Source: JAZRUF01 sp045652405 (GTDB lineage: Bacteria; Bacillota; Clostridia; Oscillospirales; JAAYXM01). Taken from it: DNA of 16,255 nucleotides. The position numbers and the translations under genes are program-made. Positions 14,074-16,255 of the stretch are shown here, one piece after another. Numbering within the stretch: the stretch's first letter is position 1; the number at the start of each line of letters is the position of its first letter. The stretch is taken from positions 1 through 16,255 of the forward strand of contig JAZRUF010000010.1 in NCBI GenBank assembly GCA_045652405.1, written 5' to 3'. Below the pieces are notes generated by a model. That model worked only from the letters and a program-made list of their open reading frames with translations, was not told the origin of the DNA and searched no databases.

Positions 14074-14105
14074 CCCCGGATTTTGGAGTAAACCAAAGTC
14101 CGGGG
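14074..14105. other. Strong 13-bp hairpin between cysS and polA
   Basis: Left arm CCCCGGATTTTGG (14074-14086), 6-base loop AGTAAA, right arm CCAAAGTCCGGGG (14093-14105): 13 base pairs with a single G-U. On the + strand it is followed by AAATTCC, not a T-run, so it does not look like an ordinary terminator for cysS. On the - strand it would be followed by TTATAATTTT, a modest U-rich tail, but no minus-strand gene is seen. It may be a 3' stabilising end of the cysS transcript, part of the polA leader, or a regulatory fold. Confidence 0.6.
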
Positions 14106-14126
14106 AAATTCCATATTCCGGGGAAA
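14099..14126 (+). repeat. Direct repeat TCCGGGGAAA, two copies in the polA leader
   Basis: TCCGGGGAAA occurs at 14099-14108 and again at 14117-14126, 18 bases apart. The first copy is part of the right arm of the hairpin. The second could pair with the same left arm (CCCCGGA at 14074-14080) over 7 bases. The two pairings are mutually exclusive, but the first is much stronger. Confidence 0.55.
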
Positions 14127-14160
14127 GTGAAAATCTCCTTTGAAAGCCGGTGAAACTTAT

Positions 14161-16255
14161 ATGAAAGTAATGGTAATTGACGGCAACAGCATAGTAAACC
14201 GCGCATTTTACGGTGTGCGCCCGCTTAATAACCGGGAGGGACTGCATACCAACGCGATTTACGGATTTTTGTCAATTTTATTCAAGCTCTTAGACGATGA
14301 AAAGCCTGACGGTGTATGCGTGGCATTTGACCTTCGCGCACCCACGTTCAGGCATAAGATGTATGAGGGCTACAAGGCGCAGCGCAAGGGTATGCCTGAC
14401 GAGCTTGCCGAGCAGATGGAGCCTTTAAAGCAGGTGCTTGACGCTATGGGTATTATGCGCCTTGAATGCGAGGGGCACGAGGCGGATGACCTTATTGGAA
14501 CCGTGAGCGCAAAATGCGCGGCAAGCGGTGATGTTTGCGCGATTGTCACGGGTGACCGTGACAGCTTTCAGCTTATCGCTAATCAGGGTACTCAGGTGCT
14601 TTTGGTATCCACTCGCGCAGGGCGCACCGAAACTATACGCTACGGACGTGAAGAGCTTTTTGAAAAGTACAAGCTTGAACCCGAGCGCATGATTGATTTG
14701 AAGGCGCTTATGGGCGACTCGTCTGATAATATCCCCGGCGTTGCGGGAATAGGCGAAAAGACCGCACTTGATTTGGTCGGTCGCTTCGGAAGCATAGAGA
14801 AGATATACGACAAATTAGAAGAGCTTGATATTCGCAATTCGGTTAGGAAAAAACTTATCGAGGGGAAAGAGAGCGCATTTTTATCAAAGACGCTTGGAAC
14901 CATTGAGCTTGATGCACCGATTGACTTTTCGCCGGAGAAATCCGCGCCCAAAGCACGTGATGACGATAAGCTCGCCACGCTTTTGACGCGCCTTGAATTT
15001 AAAAGCTTTCTCGCAAAGCTCGGGCTGTCACCCAAGAGCGCTGATCAGGGCGACATTAAAAAAAGTGCGGGAAAGTTTGACGTTTTAAAGATTGACAGTG
15101 CGGATAAACTCACAGAGCTAACAGACCGCCTGGGAAAAGGCGAGCTCGTCGCTGTATGCGCATCCCCTGAGCTTAGCGGAATTTCCGTTTGCTTCGGCGA
15201 GGAGTGCGCGGTGGTTTTGCGCTCAGAACATGACGAGGGCGCATTTTCGCGCTTCCTTGAAAAACTTCTTTCTGAAAACACGCCCAAGATTTGCCATGAT
15301 GTAAAGCCTATTATGGTGCGCCTTTTAAATCAAGGTACCGGGTTTGCAGGCTTTGTGTTTGACACGGCGCTCGGTGCATATGTAATTGACCCGACCGAGC
15401 GCGATTTCACTCTCCCATCATGCGCGGCAAGGTTTGTGCCGTACCTTCCGGCTGCGGATGATGCACAATTTTTCGATGACGATGTTTTCTCAGCCCTGAC
15501 CGGCTGTGAGGAGGCGGAGCGCGCACTTGCCGCTTGCGCGCGCGCGGTCTACTGCATGAAGGGCGAGATGGAAGAAATTTTAGAAAAGCAGGGTATGAAA
15601 AAGCTCTACTGTGAGGTCGAGCTTCCACTCTGCCGCGTGCTTGCAGATATGCAGTATCAGGGAATGCTGGTTGATAAAAAAGCGCTTGACGATTTCGGAG
15701 AGCGCCTTGCCGCGCGTATGGCAGAGCTTGAGGAGAAAATCTATGCGCTTGCCGGCGGCGAGTTTAACATACTATCACCAAAGCAGCTCGGAAATGTGCT
15801 CTTTGACGAGCTCGGGCTTCCGCCTGTTAAAAAGACCAAGACCGGATATTCAACGGATATAGACGTGCTCGAAAAACTAAAGGACAAGCATGAGATTGTA
15901 CCTGCGGTTATAGAATACCGCCAATATTCAAAGCTTAAGAGCACATACACGGACGGTCTGGTGCGCGTTATATCAAAAAAGGACGGCAGAATACACTCAA
16001 GCTTTAACCAGATGATAACCGCGACCGGACGTATAAGCTCGACCGACCCTAATCTGCAGAATATCCCGGTGCGTACCGAGCTTGGCGGAGAGGTAAGGAA
16101 GATGTTTGTACCGCGCAATAAGGATTGGGTATTTGTCGATGCGGACTATTCACAGACTGAACTTCCAATTCTTGCGCATATCGCGGATGACCGCACCATG
16201 CAGCAGGCATTCCTCAGCAATATGGACATCCATACCGCGACCGCCGCGCAGGTGT
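14161..16255 (+). CDS. polA: DNA polymerase I, 3' end cut off by the window
   Basis: Pol I removes RNA primers and fills gaps in replication and repair. The visible 698 residues start at ATG 14161 (GGTG at 14149-14152 as a weak binding site) and run off the window end; the fingers and palm C-terminus (motifs B and C) are missing. Residues 1-290 are the 5' nuclease/FEN domain (VIDGNSIVNRAFY; ADDLIGT 108-114; TGDRDSFQLI 130-139; GDSSDNIPGVAGIGEKTA). Residues about 305-480 are the 3' exonuclease-like domain, but no D-x-E exonuclease motif is present (AVCASPELSGISVCF instead), so proofreading is probably lost, as in many Firmicute and Thermus enzymes. The polymerase domain begins near 485, with TATGRISSTDPNLQNIPVRTE (620-640). 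Motif A reads DYSQTELP (662-669) instead of the usual DYSQIELR. Confidence 0.95.
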   Translation, partial: MKVMVIDGNSIVNRAFYGVRPLNNREGLHTNAIYGFLSILFKLLDDEKPDGVCVAFDLRAPTFRHKMYEGYKAQRKGMPDELAEQMEPLKQVLDAMGIMRLECEGHEADDLIGTVSAKCAASGDVCAIVTGDRDSFQLIANQGTQVLLVSTRAGRTETIRYGREELFEKYKLEPERMIDLKALMGDSSDNIPGVAGIGEKTALDLVGRFGSIEKIYDKLEELDIRNSVRKKLIEGKESAFLSKTLGTIELDAPIDFSPEKSAPKARDDDKLATLLTRLEFKSFLAKLGLSPKSADQGDIKKSAGKFDVLKIDSADKLTELTDRLGKGELVAVCASPELSGISVCFGEECAVVLRSEHDEGAFSRFLEKLLSENTPKICHDVKPIMVRLLNQGTGFAGFVFDTALGAYVIDPTERDFTLPSCAARFVPYLPAADDAQFFDDDVFSALTGCEEAERALAACARAVYCMKGEMEEILEKQGMKKLYCEVELPLCRVLADMQYQGMLVDKKALDDFGERLAARMAELEEKIYALAGGEFNILSPKQLGNVLFDELGLPPVKKTKTGYSTDIDVLEKLKDKHEIVPAVIEYRQYSKLKSTYTDGLVRVISKKDGRIHSSFNQMITATGRISSTDPNLQNIPVRTELGGEVRKMFVPRNKDWVFVDADYSQTELPILAHIADDRTMQQAFLSNMDIHTATAAQV

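Overview
The window is a densely packed, single-strand stretch of housekeeping DNA from a low- to mid-GC Firmicute, most likely class Clostridia (Oscillospirales-like). The reasons are the OmpR-type two-component system with Firmicute-style Shine-Dalgarno sites (GAGGTG, AGGAGG), the UPF0237/UPF0210 gene pair, a YqhQ-type DUF1385 protein next to prmC, a recA-recX pair, and a DNA polymerase I that has lost its proofreading residues. The genus assignment is inference. All supported genes lie on the + strand. I see no RNA gene, insertion sequence, prophage or CRISPR array, and no gene-free stretch longer than 300 bases.

Region 1 (1-3388): hemW (heme chaperone, radical SAM), a small ACT-domain protein, a UPF0210/PFL-like protein of unknown function, then a hairpin terminator and tadA (tRNA adenosine-34 deaminase). 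The first 12 bases may be the tail of lepA.

Region 2 (3389-3570): the longest intergenic gap and the main regulatory region. It holds a terminator for tadA whose loop contains a perfect GAAC-N4-GTTC palindrome (LexA/SOS-box-like), two candidate promoters, and an 8-11-8 inverted repeat lying across the core promoter region.

Region 3 (3571-14053): a co-directional run with gaps of at most 30 bases or overlaps. It begins with a sensory-looking module: a lipoprotein with aspartate-rich FG-GAP-like repeats, an OmpR-family response regulator and a membrane histidine kinase. It continues with a DUF1385 membrane protein, prmC (release-factor methyltransferase), recA, recX, rimO (S12 methylthiotransferase), pgsA (phosphatidylglycerophosphate synthase) and cysS (cysteinyl-tRNA synthetase). 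I see no convincing internal terminator, so recA may depend at least partly on the promoter region 5.4 kb upstream, where the only SOS-like box I noticed lies.

Region 4 (14054-16255): a 107-base gap with a strong 13-bp hairpin and a repeated TCCGGGGAAA element, then polA, which runs off the end of the window. Its visible part has the 5' nuclease domain, a degenerate 3' exonuclease domain and the start of the polymerase domain. Motif A carries two unusual substitutions. The most interesting points are the LexA-like box in the terminator loop ahead of the recA-containing run, the lipoprotein/two-component module with its dyad operator candidate, the PolA motif A changes, and the hairpin/repeat leader of polA.
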